In this document: piece after piece, positions 1-8,786 of the stretch
Position numbering within the stretch: the first letter of the stretch is position 1
Layout: each line of letters starts with the position of its first letter
Assembly: GCF_002120225.1 (NCBI RefSeq)
Contig: NZ_LAPZ01000015.1
Location: 52,357-116,356, forward strand
From: Tenacibaculum holothuriorum
Lineage (GTDB): Bacteria > Bacteroidota > Bacteroidia > Flavobacteriales > Flavobacteriaceae
Direction: 5' to 3'
DNA: 64,000 nucleotides
Notes under the pieces: generated by a model
Database searches by the model: none
Told to the model about the DNA's origin: nothing
The model's input: only the letters and a program-made list of their open reading frames with translations
Made by a program: the position numbers and the translations under genes

Positions 1-724
1 TATCATCGTATCGAACTTTTTCTAAAGCTAAGTAGTTTTCTATTAAATCTACTTCTTTACGTATAGGTACATATTTTTCATTACAACCATACAACGTATA
101 GTCTAAAATTTCTGATAGCTTTTGAATTACCAACATAGTTCTATCCGATTTTTTAAAAGCTAAAGCATATAGATTATTTAAAGTGTTGAATAAAAAATGT
201 GGATTCAATTGATTTTTTAAAGCGGTTAGTTCTGCTATTTTCTTTTGCTCATTCAATTTGGTTAAAGCTTGTTGTTTTCTATAAAATCGAATGGCCAATA
301 ATAAAAAGGTAGGTTGCAATAAATAGTTAGCAACTCGTATAAATTCTTTAATGCTTGTTAGTCTATCATGTAAAGTAGCTTCAGGAAATCTCTTTAAATA
401 ATTTTGATAAGTTACAGGATATGTGGGTTCTAAATAATAAACTTTAATCAAAGTACAAGTTATAAAACCTAGAGTCAATAAAGCTAAGGAAAAAATCCAG
501 AATAGAATTTTATGTCCTTGGTTCAAGAATTTTGGAATAAAAACAAAAATTACGGTAGAAGTTATTAGAAATTGAATAATTGTTCTAATAGTATAGACTT
601 CTATAACCTCTCGTGTACTTGAATAATACCAGCTCGATGCTGTTGCAGTAAACATAACAAACAACACCCAAAATAAAAGGTAGCTTATAGTAGGCTGTTG
701 TATGTATTTTTTGATTGTCTCCAA
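1..724 (-). CDS. LytS-type sensor histidine kinase, C-terminus cut by window edge
   Basis: Reading the minus strand gives an open frame with about four membrane helices, followed by a coiled linker and the His_kinase (PF06580) signature LKNQLNPHFLFNTLNNLY, whose His would be the phosphorylated residue. The frame is still open at base 1, so the ATP-binding C-terminus lies outside the window. Such kinases normally signal to a LytTR response regulator, which would be expected just beyond the left edge. The start is uncertain. I chose a TTG at 724-722 directly before the first membrane helix; the frame stays open further upstream and an internal ATG exists. The ligand is unknown. Confidence 0.85.
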   Translation of the reverse strand, partial: METIKKYIQQPTISYLLFWVLFVMFTATASSWYYSSTREVIEVYTIRTIIQFLITSTVIFVFIPKFLNQGHKILFWIFSLALLTLGFITCTLIKVYYLEPTYPVTYQNYLKRFPEATLHDRLTSIKEFIRVANYLLQPTFLLLAIRFYRKQQALTKLNEQKKIAELTALKNQLNPHFLFNTLNNLYALAFKKSDRTMLVIQKLSEILDYTLYGCNEKYVPIRKEVDLIENYLALEKVRYDD

Positions 725-907
725 AATTGCTTTTAAAACCAAAAATACAATTCTTAATACGTTAAAAATTAAAGTGCAGATAAAATAGTTATTTGAGTCG
801 ATAGATTATACGGTAATACAGATGAATTTTATTTTGATAAAAAAAGAGTTTATAACGACCAGATTACCCTATCTATCTACTTCAAACAAAAGGGATTATT
901 ATAGAAA

Positions 908-915
908 TTACTTTG
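908..915 (+). promoter_or_regulatory. possible -7 promoter box before the YceI gene
   Basis: TTACTTTG lies 26 bases before the YceI start and matches the Bacteroidota -7 consensus TAnnTTTG except at the second base. No clear -33 TTG is seen. The rest of the 217-base divergent gap (725-941) shows nothing else I can name. Confidence 0.35.
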
Positions 916-941
916 CGTGATGAATTTTAAAAATATAAAAA

Positions 942-1553
942 ATGAAACTTCAAGTTATCACTCAAAAAAGGTTGCAAAAAACAATGTTATTATTCTTTTT
1001 GTTTTTTGCTTTAAGTATTGTAAAAGCTCAACAAAGTATTTGGAAAATAGACCCTTCTCACTCTAAAATAAATTTTGGTATTTCTTATTTTAAAATAGGA
1101 GAAATTAAAGGAAACTTTGATAAATACGAAGGAGCTTTTATTTCTGATAATGAAAACTTTGAGAATACTTCTGTAAACATATCCATAGAAACAGCTTCTA
1201 TTAACACCAATCAAAAAGCTAGAGATAAGCACTTAAAAACAAAAGACTTTTTTGATGCTGAAACTCATCCAAAAATAACTTTTGAAAGTACTTCTATGAG
1301 TAAGGTTTTAGAAAAAGAATACAAGTTAAAAGGCAATTTTACAATGACAGGAATTACAAAACCTATAGAGTTAAAAGCCATTTACAAAGGAAGTTTTCTA
1401 CATCCTCGATATAAAAAGAAGGTTGCAATTTTTAAAATTAACGGAACAATTTTTAGAAAAGATTTTAAAGTTGGTACTAACTATCCGCCAGCAAAATTAG
1501 CTTTAGGTAATAATGTTGTATTAGATGCAGAAATACATTTAACAAAACAATAA
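942..1553 (+). CDS. YceI family periplasmic protein
   Basis: A hydrophobic signal segment (about residues 15-29, ending VKAQ) is followed by a YceI-type lipocalin fold. Typical features are the opening WKIDPSHSKINF, the middle section KDFFDAETHPKITFES and GNFTMTGITKPIEL. YceI proteins bind isoprenoid-like lipids in a beta-barrel and are exported. The length of 203 residues is normal. The gene lies 8 bases before the TonB-dependent receptor, so the two are probably co-transcribed. The Met at residue 15 is an alternative start that gives a shorter, more usual signal peptide. The ligand cannot be read from sequence. Confidence 0.9.
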   Translation: MKLQVITQKRLQKTMLLFFLFFALSIVKAQQSIWKIDPSHSKINFGISYFKIGEIKGNFDKYEGAFISDNENFENTSVNISIETASINTNQKARDKHLKTKDFFDAETHPKITFESTSMSKVLEKEYKLKGNFTMTGITKPIELKAIYKGSFLHPRYKKKVAIFKINGTIFRKDFKVGTNYPPAKLALGNNVVLDAEIHLTKQ

Positions 1554-1561
1554 AAATTATA

Positions 1562-3916
1562 ATGAAACAGATACTTACTCTTATTTTTTGCACTATAAGT
1601 TGTTTTTGTTTTGCACAAACGTATACTATTAGTGGGAAAATTGCCGATAAAAACACTAAAGAAACTATTCCGTATGCTACTGTTATTATTAAATCTAAAA
1701 CAAATAATAAAACCATTACTGGCGGAATAACAGACGATAAAGGAACATTTGAAATTTCAAAAATTCCAGTGAATGATTTTTTTGTTGAAGTTCAGTTTAT
1801 TGGTTATAAAACCATAACGAAAGAAGTTAAAAATAATAAAAGGAAGACAAATTTAGGAACGTTGTTTATTGAAGAATCAGCACAAGTTTTAGATGAAGTT
1901 TCTATTGTAGCAGAACGTTCTACTATTGAACAGAAAATAGATAGAAAAGTAATTAATGTAGGAAAGGATTTAACTACAGCAGGAGCCACAGCTTCAGATA
2001 TTATGGGAAATATTCCTTCAGTAAGTGTAAATCAAGATGGTGAAATTGCTTTACGAGGAAATGAAAATGTACGTGTACTTATCGATGGTAAACCTACTAA
2101 CATTGAAGCTTCGCAGTTATTACAGCAAATACCATCAGCCTCTATAAAAAAAATAGAATTAATCACATCACCATCAGCAAAATACAACCCTGAAGGAATG
2201 AGTGGAATTATTAATATTGTGCTTCATAAAAATGCTAAACTCGGCTTTAATGGAAACATAAATTTAGGACTTACTCAAGGAGAGAAAACACGATTTAATG
2301 GTTCATTAGGCTTGAATTATAGAACAGGAAAATTTAACATTTATGGAAATTATGGAAACAGTTTTGGTAAAAATACTTTAAAAGGAAGCGTTGTTCGATT
2401 TATAGAAAATTCCGCTCAACATCAAGATAATGTGGTGGATAATACATCTCATTTATATAAAATAGGAGTTGACTATTTTATTAATGATAAAAACACGATG
2501 TCTTTTTACACAAATCAAAATGTTTTTAAAAGTGATTTTATGTCCGACATAGACGTGACTTACACGAATAATCCATCAAATAACTTTTTTCAAGATTATA
2601 CTTTCAATAAAAATAATACGTCAAAAACTTACAATTTTGATTTTAAACATGATTTTGATAAAGATGGACATAATATAGAGTTGGAAGTAGATTATAACGA
2701 CTATGAAGGAGATAATATTACAGATTTTACATTCGCTGGAAATACTTCAAATACCGATTATAGAGACATTATTCTAGACAATAGAAAAAACACCACTATT
2801 AATTTAGATTATGTAAATCCGTTATCAGAAACATCAACGTTAGAAATAGGACTTGAATCTCGTTTTAGAAGAACAGATAATTCTTACCAAACAACAAGTA
2901 CAACACTTAATAATTCTATGTTTACATACGATAGAGATATTTATTCATTCTATACCACTTTTAAGCAAAATTTTGACAAATGGACCTATCAAATAGGAGC
3001 TAGATTAGAAGACTATAAAGTAAACTCTCAATTTATAGAAACCAACCAGAATAGGAATGTTTTTGAAGATAAACTCTTTAACATTTATCCATCAGCATTT
3101 GTAAAATATACGCCAGACGAAGAAAAAAAGAACAGCTATCAATTGAGTATTAGTAGAAGAGTAGACCGTCCAGGATTAAATCAAGTAAACCCAATTAGAG
3201 CATGGAACACTTCGCAAATTATAGCTATTGGAAATATGAGATTAAATCCACAATTTACAAACTCAATTGAATTTAATTATACAAGAAAGTTAGAAAAAGG
3301 AAGTCTTACTTTAGGAACATTCTATCGAAGAATTAAAGATGAAATTAATAGAATAGGATATTTTGATAGTAATGATCCAACAAAACTGGTATTAGATTAC
3401 GATAATTTTGATGATAATAACGCATACGGATTTGAATTAGCTGCAAACTACAAGCCATTATCTTGGTGGAATTTTAATACCAGTTTCGATATCTTTTCAA
3501 GAAAACAAAAAGGAGATATAGAAAACGAACAAGTAGAAGTTACAAATACAGCAACTAACTTTAGAATGAACCATAACTTTAAAGCAACAAAAGACTTAAC
3601 TTTTCAGTTATTTGGAATTTATAGTGGAAAGCAAAAAATTCTTCAATACGAATTAAAAGACAATTACTATATAAATGCGGGAGCTAGATATAATTTTGCT
3701 CAAGGAAAAGGAACATTAAGCCTTAATTTTAATGATATTTTTAGAACCCAACGTTTTGCTTTTGAAAGTTATCGAACAGTATTCCAAAGAGGTGATTTAC
3801 GAAGAGATTCTCGAACTGTTTACTTTGGACTTTCCTACAGATTTGGAGGAGGAAAAAACAAAGCTCTAAAAAGAAAGAAAAGAGATAATAATGAAAAACG
3901 AGGAGGTTTTTTATAA
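1562..3916 (+). CDS. TonB-dependent outer-membrane receptor with carboxypeptidase-like N-domain
   Basis: A signal peptide (about 1-19, ending CFAQ) is followed by a CarboxypepD_reg-like domain (about 21-105), a plug domain (about 120-215, containing LRGNENVRVLIDGKP and ITSPSAKYNPEGMSGIINIV) and a beta-barrel of the OMP_b-brl_3 type. The C-terminus is a basic tail after FGLSYRFGGG, common in this subfamily. Such receptors import a ligand across the outer membrane using TonB energy, although some members act mainly as surface sensors. No SusD partner follows. Instead an 11-base gap leads to a lipoprotein gene, and a YceI gene precedes it. The substrate is unknown. Confidence 0.9.
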   Translation: MKQILTLIFCTISCFCFAQTYTISGKIADKNTKETIPYATVIIKSKTNNKTITGGITDDKGTFEISKIPVNDFFVEVQFIGYKTITKEVKNNKRKTNLGTLFIEESAQVLDEVSIVAERSTIEQKIDRKVINVGKDLTTAGATASDIMGNIPSVSVNQDGEIALRGNENVRVLIDGKPTNIEASQLLQQIPSASIKKIELITSPSAKYNPEGMSGIINIVLHKNAKLGFNGNINLGLTQGEKTRFNGSLGLNYRTGKFNIYGNYGNSFGKNTLKGSVVRFIENSAQHQDNVVDNTSHLYKIGVDYFINDKNTMSFYTNQNVFKSDFMSDIDVTYTNNPSNNFFQDYTFNKNNTSKTYNFDFKHDFDKDGHNIELEVDYNDYEGDNITDFTFAGNTSNTDYRDIILDNRKNTTINLDYVNPLSETSTLEIGLESRFRRTDNSYQTTSTTLNNSMFTYDRDIYSFYTTFKQNFDKWTYQIGARLEDYKVNSQFIETNQNRNVFEDKLFNIYPSAFVKYTPDEEKKNSYQLSISRRVDRPGLNQVNPIRAWNTSQIIAIGNMRLNPQFTNSIEFNYTRKLEKGSLTLGTFYRRIKDEINRIGYFDSNDPTKLVLDYDNFDDNNAYGFELAANYKPLSWWNFNTSFDIFSRKQKGDIENEQVEVTNTATNFRMNHNFKATKDLTFQLFGIYSGKQKILQYELKDNYYINAGARYNFAQGKGTLSLNFNDIFRTQRFAFESYRTVFQRGDLRRDSRTVYFGLSYRFGGGKNKALKRKKRDNNEKRGGFL

Positions 3917-3927
3917 ACTAAAAACAA

Positions 3928-4734
3928 ATGAAAAAAATCTATTTATTACTAGTACTATTTATAAGTTTTTCTTGTAAACAGAAAGAAGCAATTAAAAAAA
4001 TTACATACAATAATCCTGCAAAAAAAATGATAGCCAAAACGGTTAACAAAGTTGGAAATTATGAGCAATTAAAAAAGCTTAAAAATGTAGAATTTAATTA
4101 CACTTTCTATCAACCTAGTAACAATAAAAAAGATATTTCTGTAGAACGTTATGTGTTTGATGGTGAAATTTCTTGGGGAAAATACACAACCCATCAAGTT
4201 TTTGTATTTCCAAAAAACAAAGAAATAGCTACTCAATATTTTAGTGAAAAAAATAATAAAGCATGGGTAAAATTAGGAGATCAATTTATGAAAGACTCCT
4301 CAACTTTAGCAAGTGTAAAATTTATAAGAAAAGCCAATTTTTACTGGTTTACAATGATGCAAAAGCTATTAGATGAAGGACTAACATATAAACTTCTTCC
4401 AGATAGAAAAGTAGATAATATAGACTATAAAATTATAAAAGTTGGTTTCGAAAAAAATATAGGAGAAGTTCAAGATGATTTTATACTATATCTGAATCCA
4501 GAAACTCATTTGGTAGATCAATTTTTATTTACCGTAAAAGGATCTAAGATACCACAACCTTTGTTAATGAAATCTTCGTATTCAACTGTAAAAGGCATTT
4601 CTATTATGACAAAAAGAGATATTTATATGGCTGATTGGGACGGAAATATAAAAGGAGATATTTTATTTCAACAAGTTTCAGAAAACATTAAATTCAATAA
4701 TAATTTTGATGTGACAATGTTTGAAGAAAAGTAG
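3928..4734 (+). CDS. lipoprotein resembling the DUF6503 family
   Basis: The protein begins with a lipoprotein signal ending in FISFSCKQ, so Cys16 is the probable lipidated residue. The 250-residue body is a beta-rich, LolA-like sheet sequence (for example VERYVFDGEISWGKY and DDFILYLNPETHLVDQFLF) of the type annotated DUF6503 in flavobacteria; that family assignment is from memory. It sits 11 bases after the TonB-dependent receptor and probably forms the third gene of that operon, so it may act with the receptor at the outer membrane. No catalytic residues are recognisable and the function is unknown. Confidence 0.8.
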   Translation: MKKIYLLLVLFISFSCKQKEAIKKITYNNPAKKMIAKTVNKVGNYEQLKKLKNVEFNYTFYQPSNNKKDISVERYVFDGEISWGKYTTHQVFVFPKNKEIATQYFSEKNNKAWVKLGDQFMKDSSTLASVKFIRKANFYWFTMMQKLLDEGLTYKLLPDRKVDNIDYKIIKVGFEKNIGEVQDDFILYLNPETHLVDQFLFTVKGSKIPQPLLMKSSYSTVKGISIMTKRDIYMADWDGNIKGDILFQQVSENIKFNNNFDVTMFEEK

Positions 4735-4756
4735 GTAAGTTATTTAACAAACTCAC

Positions 4757-4764
4757 TATTTTTG
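4757..4764 (+). promoter_or_regulatory. -7 promoter box of the MATE gene
   Basis: TATTTTTG is a perfect match to TAnnTTTG, placed 17 bases before the TTG start at 4782. Transcription would begin about 7 bases downstream, giving a very short leader. Confidence 0.6.
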
Positions 4765-4781
4765 TGGTTTAATTTTTTACT

Positions 4782-6116
4782 TTGAATCACGACATTAGCT
4801 TTAAAAATATTAATAAACTAGCAATTCCAGCACTCATTGCTGGAGTTGCTGAACCTTTGCTTTCTACTACCGATTTAGCTATTGTTGGAAATATTGATTA
4901 TAAAGCCACTGAAAGTATTGCTGCTATTGGAATTGTGGGCGCATTTTTATCAATGTTAATTTGGGTATTTGGTCAAACACGAAGTGGAATATCCTCTATT
5001 GTTTCACAATATTTAGGAGCAAATAAGTTAGACGAAGTAAAAAACTTACCCGCACAAGCTATTCTTATTGTAGTAAGTACAAGCTTACTTGTTTTAGGAT
5101 TCAGTTATCCTTTTGCCAAAGAAATTTTTCAGTTTTACAATGCCTCAGGAACGATTTTAGATTTTTGTGTAGACTATTATCAAATTAGAGTCTTCGGATT
5201 CCCATTTACACTATTTGTAATTGCTGTATTTGGTACGTTTAGAGGTTTGCAAAACACCTATTATCCAATGTTAATTGCCATTATAGGAACTGTTGTAAAC
5301 ATTGGATTAGACCTTGTTTTGGTGTACGGAATTGAAGGTTATATCACACCCATGAATATTCAAGGAGCGGCTTATGCTAGTGTAATAGCCCAAATAACCA
5401 TGGCAATAATATCTGGGTATTTATTACTTACCAAAACATCAATTTCTTTAAAAGTTGAATTTCCGTTTAATAAAGAAATTCCAAGATTTGTGGTAATGAT
5501 TTTAAACCTATTTGTTCGTACCATAGCCTTAAATACTGCACTGTATTTTGCAACATCTTATGCTACCGATTACGGAAAGGAATATATCGCAGCTTATACC
5601 ATCGGACTCAATTTATGGCTTATGGGAGCATTTATGATTGATGGATATTCAAGTGCAGGAAACATTTTATCAGGAAAATTATTAGGAGCTAAAGCCTATG
5701 ATACCCTAATAAAACTGGGAAATAAATTGATTGTTTATGGATTTATTTTTGGAGGAGTATTAGCAGCCGTTGGATTTGTTTTTTACAATTTTATAGGAAG
5801 AATATTTACCAAAGAACCTTTAGTTTTAGAACAGTTTTACAATACCTTTTGGATTATCTTATTTATGCAACCCATATGTTCTATTGCCTTTATTTACGAC
5901 GGAATGTTTAAGGGATTGGGAGAGATGAAATATTTACGAAATGTGTTATTACTTTCTACTGGGCTTGTGTTTATTCCTGTACTCTTAATATTTGATAATT
6001 TAGGCTACAAACTATACGCTATTTGGATAGCTTTTTACGGATGGATTATTGCAAGAGGAATTCCATTAATTTTAAGATTTAGAACAAAGTTCTTACCATT
6101 GAGCAAGTCAAATTAA
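4782..6116 (+). CDS. MATE family multidrug/sodium efflux transporter
   Basis: The 444-residue protein has about twelve hydrophobic segments and the MATE pattern of two similar halves, for example IPALIAGVAEPLLSTTDLAI near the N-terminus and the long GAYASVIAQ-like segment (here QGAAYASVIAQITMA). MATE proteins export cationic or other small molecules in exchange for sodium or protons. The start is TTG: there is no in-frame ATG before the conserved N-terminus, and the TTG follows a good -7 box. The stop codon overlaps the stop of the convergent acetyltransferase gene. The substrate is unknown. Confidence 0.93.
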   Translation: MNHDISFKNINKLAIPALIAGVAEPLLSTTDLAIVGNIDYKATESIAAIGIVGAFLSMLIWVFGQTRSGISSIVSQYLGANKLDEVKNLPAQAILIVVSTSLLVLGFSYPFAKEIFQFYNASGTILDFCVDYYQIRVFGFPFTLFVIAVFGTFRGLQNTYYPMLIAIIGTVVNIGLDLVLVYGIEGYITPMNIQGAAYASVIAQITMAIISGYLLLTKTSISLKVEFPFNKEIPRFVVMILNLFVRTIALNTALYFATSYATDYGKEYIAAYTIGLNLWLMGAFMIDGYSSAGNILSGKLLGAKAYDTLIKLGNKLIVYGFIFGGVLAAVGFVFYNFIGRIFTKEPLVLEQFYNTFWIILFMQPICSIAFIYDGMFKGLGEMKYLRNVLLLSTGLVFIPVLLIFDNLGYKLYAIWIAFYGWIIARGIPLILRFRTKFLPLSKSN

Positions 6117-6565
6117 AACTCCTTTTCAAAAACAATTTTTGTTTGTCCTTTTTCATTGCTATAAACCTGAACAATATCAAATCCATTTTTTAAATTCAAA
6201 ATTAGCATAGGCTTATATTGATTCATTGATTTGGTTCTTAGTTTAGAAAATCTGCTTTTCCTTACCCATTTTTCTTGTAGTAAAGCCAAGGTTTTAGCAA
6301 TTCCTTTTTTTCGATAATTTTCTAAAACACCACCTACCCAACTATAAAAAGTGTTTGGATTATATTGATAACCTATTTTAAACCCAACGGGAATATTTCC
6401 ATCACAAGCAATTAAACAAAGTAACTGTGTTTTGGTTTCAATACGCTCTATAAAGAATTTAGGCTGTGCATCTTTAAAAATAGTAGTGTATAATGTAAGT
6501 AGCTCTTCCATTTGTTCTTGATTAGGAATACCTTCTATAACCGAATACTGTATTTGATCTTTCAT
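6113..6565 (-). CDS. GNAT family N-acetyltransferase
   Basis: The 150-residue protein has the GNAT acetyl-CoA binding region in VLENYRKKGIAKTLALLQEKW-like form (a relaxed R/Q-x-x-G-x-G/A motif, RKKGIA) at about residues 78-98, preceded by the beta strand FKIGYQYN. The family transfers an acetyl group from acetyl-CoA to an amine, but the acceptor cannot be predicted. The gene converges on the MATE gene, with both stop codons sharing the bases TTAA at 6113-6116, and diverges from the crotonase gene across 49 bases. Confidence 0.82.
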   Translation of the reverse strand: MKDQIQYSVIEGIPNQEQMEELLTLYTTIFKDAQPKFFIERIETKTQLLCLIACDGNIPVGFKIGYQYNPNTFYSWVGGVLENYRKKGIAKTLALLQEKWVRKSRFSKLRTKSMNQYKPMLILNLKNGFDIVQVYSNEKGQTKIVFEKEF

Positions 6566-6591
6566 AATTTCTCAAAAACTAAAATTAAGAT

Positions 6592-6599
6592 TATTTTTG
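6592..6599 (+). promoter_or_regulatory. -7 promoter box of the crotonase gene
   Basis: TATTTTTG matches TAnnTTTG exactly and lies 16 bases before the ATG at 6615, in the short divergent gap. Confidence 0.55.
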
Positions 6600-6614
6600 A
6601 ACAAACTATAAAAA

Positions 6615-7382
6615 ATGACAACAACAAGACCTAACGGAAGTTTATATACGCGCATAGAAAATAAAATTGCTACGGTTGAATTTGAGCACCCGGCAAGTAA
6701 TTCATTTCCAAGTGAATTATTAGAACGTTTAGCCAACGAATTTGACACATTATCAACCAATGATGAGGCAGCAATTATTGTATTAAAATCTGAAGGAGAA
6801 AGAGCGTTTTGTGCTGGAGCTTCATTTGATGAGTTGGTAGCTATTGATAATTTAGAAGATGGAAAGTACTTCTTTTCTGGTTTTGCCAATGTAATCAATG
6901 CAATGCGTCGTTGTTCTAAATTAATTGTAGGTAGAGTACAAGGGAAAACCGTTGGAGGTGGCGTTGGTTTGGCAGCTGCTTGCGATTATGTATTGGCAAC
7001 AGAAGCAGCTTCTATTAAATTATCAGAGTTTACTATTGGAATAGGACCTTTTGTAATTGCACCAGCCGTAGAACGTAAAGTAGGTGTAAGCGGATTAGCA
7101 GAACTTACCTTAGATGCTACTAGCTGGAAAAATGCATATTGGGCAAAAGAAAAAGGGTTATATGCTCGCGTGTTCGAAAATATTGATGAATTAGATAAAG
7201 AAGTTGAAATTTTTACAGAAACGTTAGCTTCTTATAATCCAGAAGCTTTAGATGAAATGAAAAAAGCTTTGTGGATAGGAACAGAACACTGGCAAGAATT
7301 GTTAATTGAAAGAGCAGAAATCTCAGGAAAATTAGTGTTATCTGACTTTACTAAAAACGCATTAGCAAAATTTAAAAAGTAA
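6615..7382 (+). CDS. enoyl-CoA hydratase/isomerase family protein, atypical active site
   Basis: The crotonase fold is clear: AFCAGASFDELV provides the first half of the oxyanion region and KTVGGGVGLAAACDYVLA the second. In standard hydratases the position after GGG-x is Glu (GGGxELAMxCD). Here it is Gly, whereas the second acidic residue is present in LSEFTIGIGP. Loss of the first Glu fits an isomerase-like or otherwise different reaction on an acyl-CoA, so I do not assign a substrate. The length of 255 residues is normal. It differs from the second crotonase of this window (44251-45033), which keeps both acids. Confidence 0.85.
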   Translation: MTTTRPNGSLYTRIENKIATVEFEHPASNSFPSELLERLANEFDTLSTNDEAAIIVLKSEGERAFCAGASFDELVAIDNLEDGKYFFSGFANVINAMRRCSKLIVGRVQGKTVGGGVGLAAACDYVLATEAASIKLSEFTIGIGPFVIAPAVERKVGVSGLAELTLDATSWKNAYWAKEKGLYARVFENIDELDKEVEIFTETLASYNPEALDEMKKALWIGTEHWQELLIERAEISGKLVLSDFTKNALAKFKK

Positions 7383-7417
7383 ATTCGTACTTTCGACGAA
7401 AATAAAAAACAAAGACC

Positions 7418-7516
7418 ATGGGTGGAGATTATTTATTTGCCGTTTTAGCTGCTTTAGTAGCAGTTGTGTATTTTTTTAATAAATATAGAGCAAACAAGAA
7501 GTTTAGAAGAAAATAA
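7418..7516 (+). CDS. 32-residue single-span membrane protein
   Basis: A short reading frame encodes MGGDYLFAVLAALVAVVYFF followed by a basic tail (NKYRANKKFRRK). This is one membrane helix with positive residues after it, so the C-terminus should be cytoplasmic. A promoter-like TACTTTCG at 7388-7395 lies 22 bases before the ATG. It sits alone between the crotonase and queD genes. The membrane-helix composition and positive-inside pattern argue that it is a real gene rather than noise. The function is unknown. Confidence 0.55.
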   Translation: MGGDYLFAVLAALVAVVYFFNKYRANKKFRRK

Positions 7517-7581
7517 ACATTTTTGAACAAAAAGAAGTAACAAATTAGTTGCTTTTTTCTTTCAAAAAGAGATGATGTATT

Positions 7582-8034
7582 ATGAGCAAGATTAGAATAA
7601 CCAAACAGTTTAGTTTTGAAACCGGACATGCTTTATACGGGTATGATGGTAAGTGTAAGAATGTACACGGACATAGCTATAAGCTTTCGGTAACGGTTAT
7701 TGGAACACCAATATCAGATACTTCGAATGTAAAGTATGGAATGGTGATAGATTTTGGAGATCTTAAAAAGATCGTAAAAGAAGAAATTGTAGATGTTTTT
7801 GATCATGCTACAGTGTTTAATAAAAACACACCGCATGTAGAATTAGCAAAAGAGCTAAAAGATAGAGGACACCATGTAATTTTGGTAGGCTATCAACCAA
7901 CAAGTGAAATGATGGTAATTGATTTTGCAGAGAAAATTAAAAGTCGTCTTCCAGAGAACTTGTTGTTACATTCTATTAAACTACAAGAAACAGATACTAG
8001 CTTTGCCGAATGGTATGCTAGTGATAATAATTAA
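7582..8034 (+). CDS. queD: 6-carboxytetrahydropterin synthase / 6-pyruvoyltetrahydropterin synthase family
   Basis: The zinc ligands are His16 in FETGHAL and His29 and His31 in the QueD motif C-x3-H-G-H (CKNVHGH), with Cys25 as the catalytic thiol. The conserved Glu lies in LQETDTSFAEW near the C-terminus. QueD makes 6-carboxytetrahydropterin, the second step of queuosine precursor synthesis. The C-x3-HGH motif favours QueD over eukaryotic-type PTPS. The length of 150 residues is slightly longer than E. coli QueD. No other queuosine genes are adjacent, and a bidirectional terminator follows. Confidence 0.88.
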   Translation: MSKIRITKQFSFETGHALYGYDGKCKNVHGHSYKLSVTVIGTPISDTSNVKYGMVIDFGDLKKIVKEEIVDVFDHATVFNKNTPHVELAKELKDRGHHVILVGYQPTSEMMVIDFAEKIKSRLPENLLLHSIKLQETDTSFAEWYASDNN

Positions 8035-8035
8035 C

Positions 8036-8063
8036 AAAAAATCCTGCTTTTGCAGGATTTTTT
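8036..8063. terminator. bidirectional terminator between queD and pth
   Basis: A 7-bp G/C-containing stem (ATCCTGC, loop TTTT, GCAGGAT) is flanked by A and T runs that extend the pairing, so it can end transcription from queD (+) and from pth (-). Confidence 0.8.
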
Positions 8064-8082
8064 GATTTTATATAATTAGGAA

Positions 8083-8724
8083 TTACTTCCCGTTATATTC
8101 GTTCATTGTATTTGATAAGCCTGCGGTAATAAACGAAGTTATTGCGTTTACAGAGAAAGGAATACGTTCTATCATAGCGCTTTCTTCTTCTGCACTCCAT
8201 TTACCTAATACAAAATCAACTTGACGCCCTTTTCTATATTCTGAACCTACACCAAAACGAAAACGAGGATAGGCTCCTGTGTTAAATTTATCTTGAATAT
8301 CTTTAAGTCCGTTGTGCCCACCAGAGCTTCCTTTTCCTTTAATGCGAACTTTTCCGAAGTCGATATTTAAATCATCAGTAATAACCAATAAATTTTCTAC
8401 ATGAATATTTTCTTTTTTCATCCAATAGGTTACTGCTTTTCCGCTTAAATTCATATAGGTACTAGGCTTTAAAACAAAGACAGTCTTCCCTTTAATTTTT
8501 AGTTTGGCTATATCACCTAGTTTTTCGGTTTCAAAGCTTCCTTCGTGTTCTTTTACAAAGGCATCCACAATTTTAAAACCAATATTATGACGTGTTTCGT
8601 CATATTTTTCACCAATATTACCTAAACCTACAATTAAAAACTTTTTCATTGGATCTGTTTCTATTTCTATCTCTGTTTTGTCAGAAGTGTTAAATAACTT
8701 CTTTAAAAAGTTGAAAATATTCAT
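8083..8724 (-). CDS. pth: peptidyl-tRNA hydrolase
   Basis: The enzyme releases tRNA from stalled peptidyl-tRNA. The family core starts at MKKFLIVGLGNIGEKYDETR and includes the catalytic His in TRHNIGF, the Asn in STYMNLSG, the Asp in ITDDLNIDFGKVRIK, and KGSSGGHNGLKDI. The chosen start adds a 25-residue N-terminal segment (NIFNFLKKLFNTS and an acidic linker) not found in E. coli Pth. The Met at residue 26 (codon at 8649-8647) would give the classical length, and the data cannot decide between them. It lies downstream of rplY, separated by a hairpin. Confidence 0.95.
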   Translation of the reverse strand: MNIFNFLKKLFNTSDKTEIEIETDPMKKFLIVGLGNIGEKYDETRHNIGFKIVDAFVKEHEGSFETEKLGDIAKLKIKGKTVFVLKPSTYMNLSGKAVTYWMKKENIHVENLLVITDDLNIDFGKVRIKGKGSSGGHNGLKDIQDKFNTGAYPRFRFGVGSEYRKGRQVDFVLGKWSAEEESAMIERIPFSVNAITSFITAGLSNTMNEYNGK

Positions 8725-8737
8725 GTTTTAAACTAAA

Positions 8738-8764
8738 AAAAGCGCTACACAAAGTAACGCTTTT
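8738..8764 (-). terminator. terminator-like hairpin between rplY and pth
   Basis: On the minus strand an 11-bp stem with one mismatch (AAAAGCGTTAC pairing with GTAGCGCTTTT) is followed by a run of T. It should reduce read-through from rplY into pth. Confidence 0.65.
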
Positions 8765-8786
8765 ATTTATTTTTAGTAGCTTATTT

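Noticed and set aside
725..907. GGTAAT...ATTACC inverted repeat upstream of the YceI gene
   Set aside because: The arms are 6 bases and more than 40 bases apart in AT-rich DNA, which is expected by chance.
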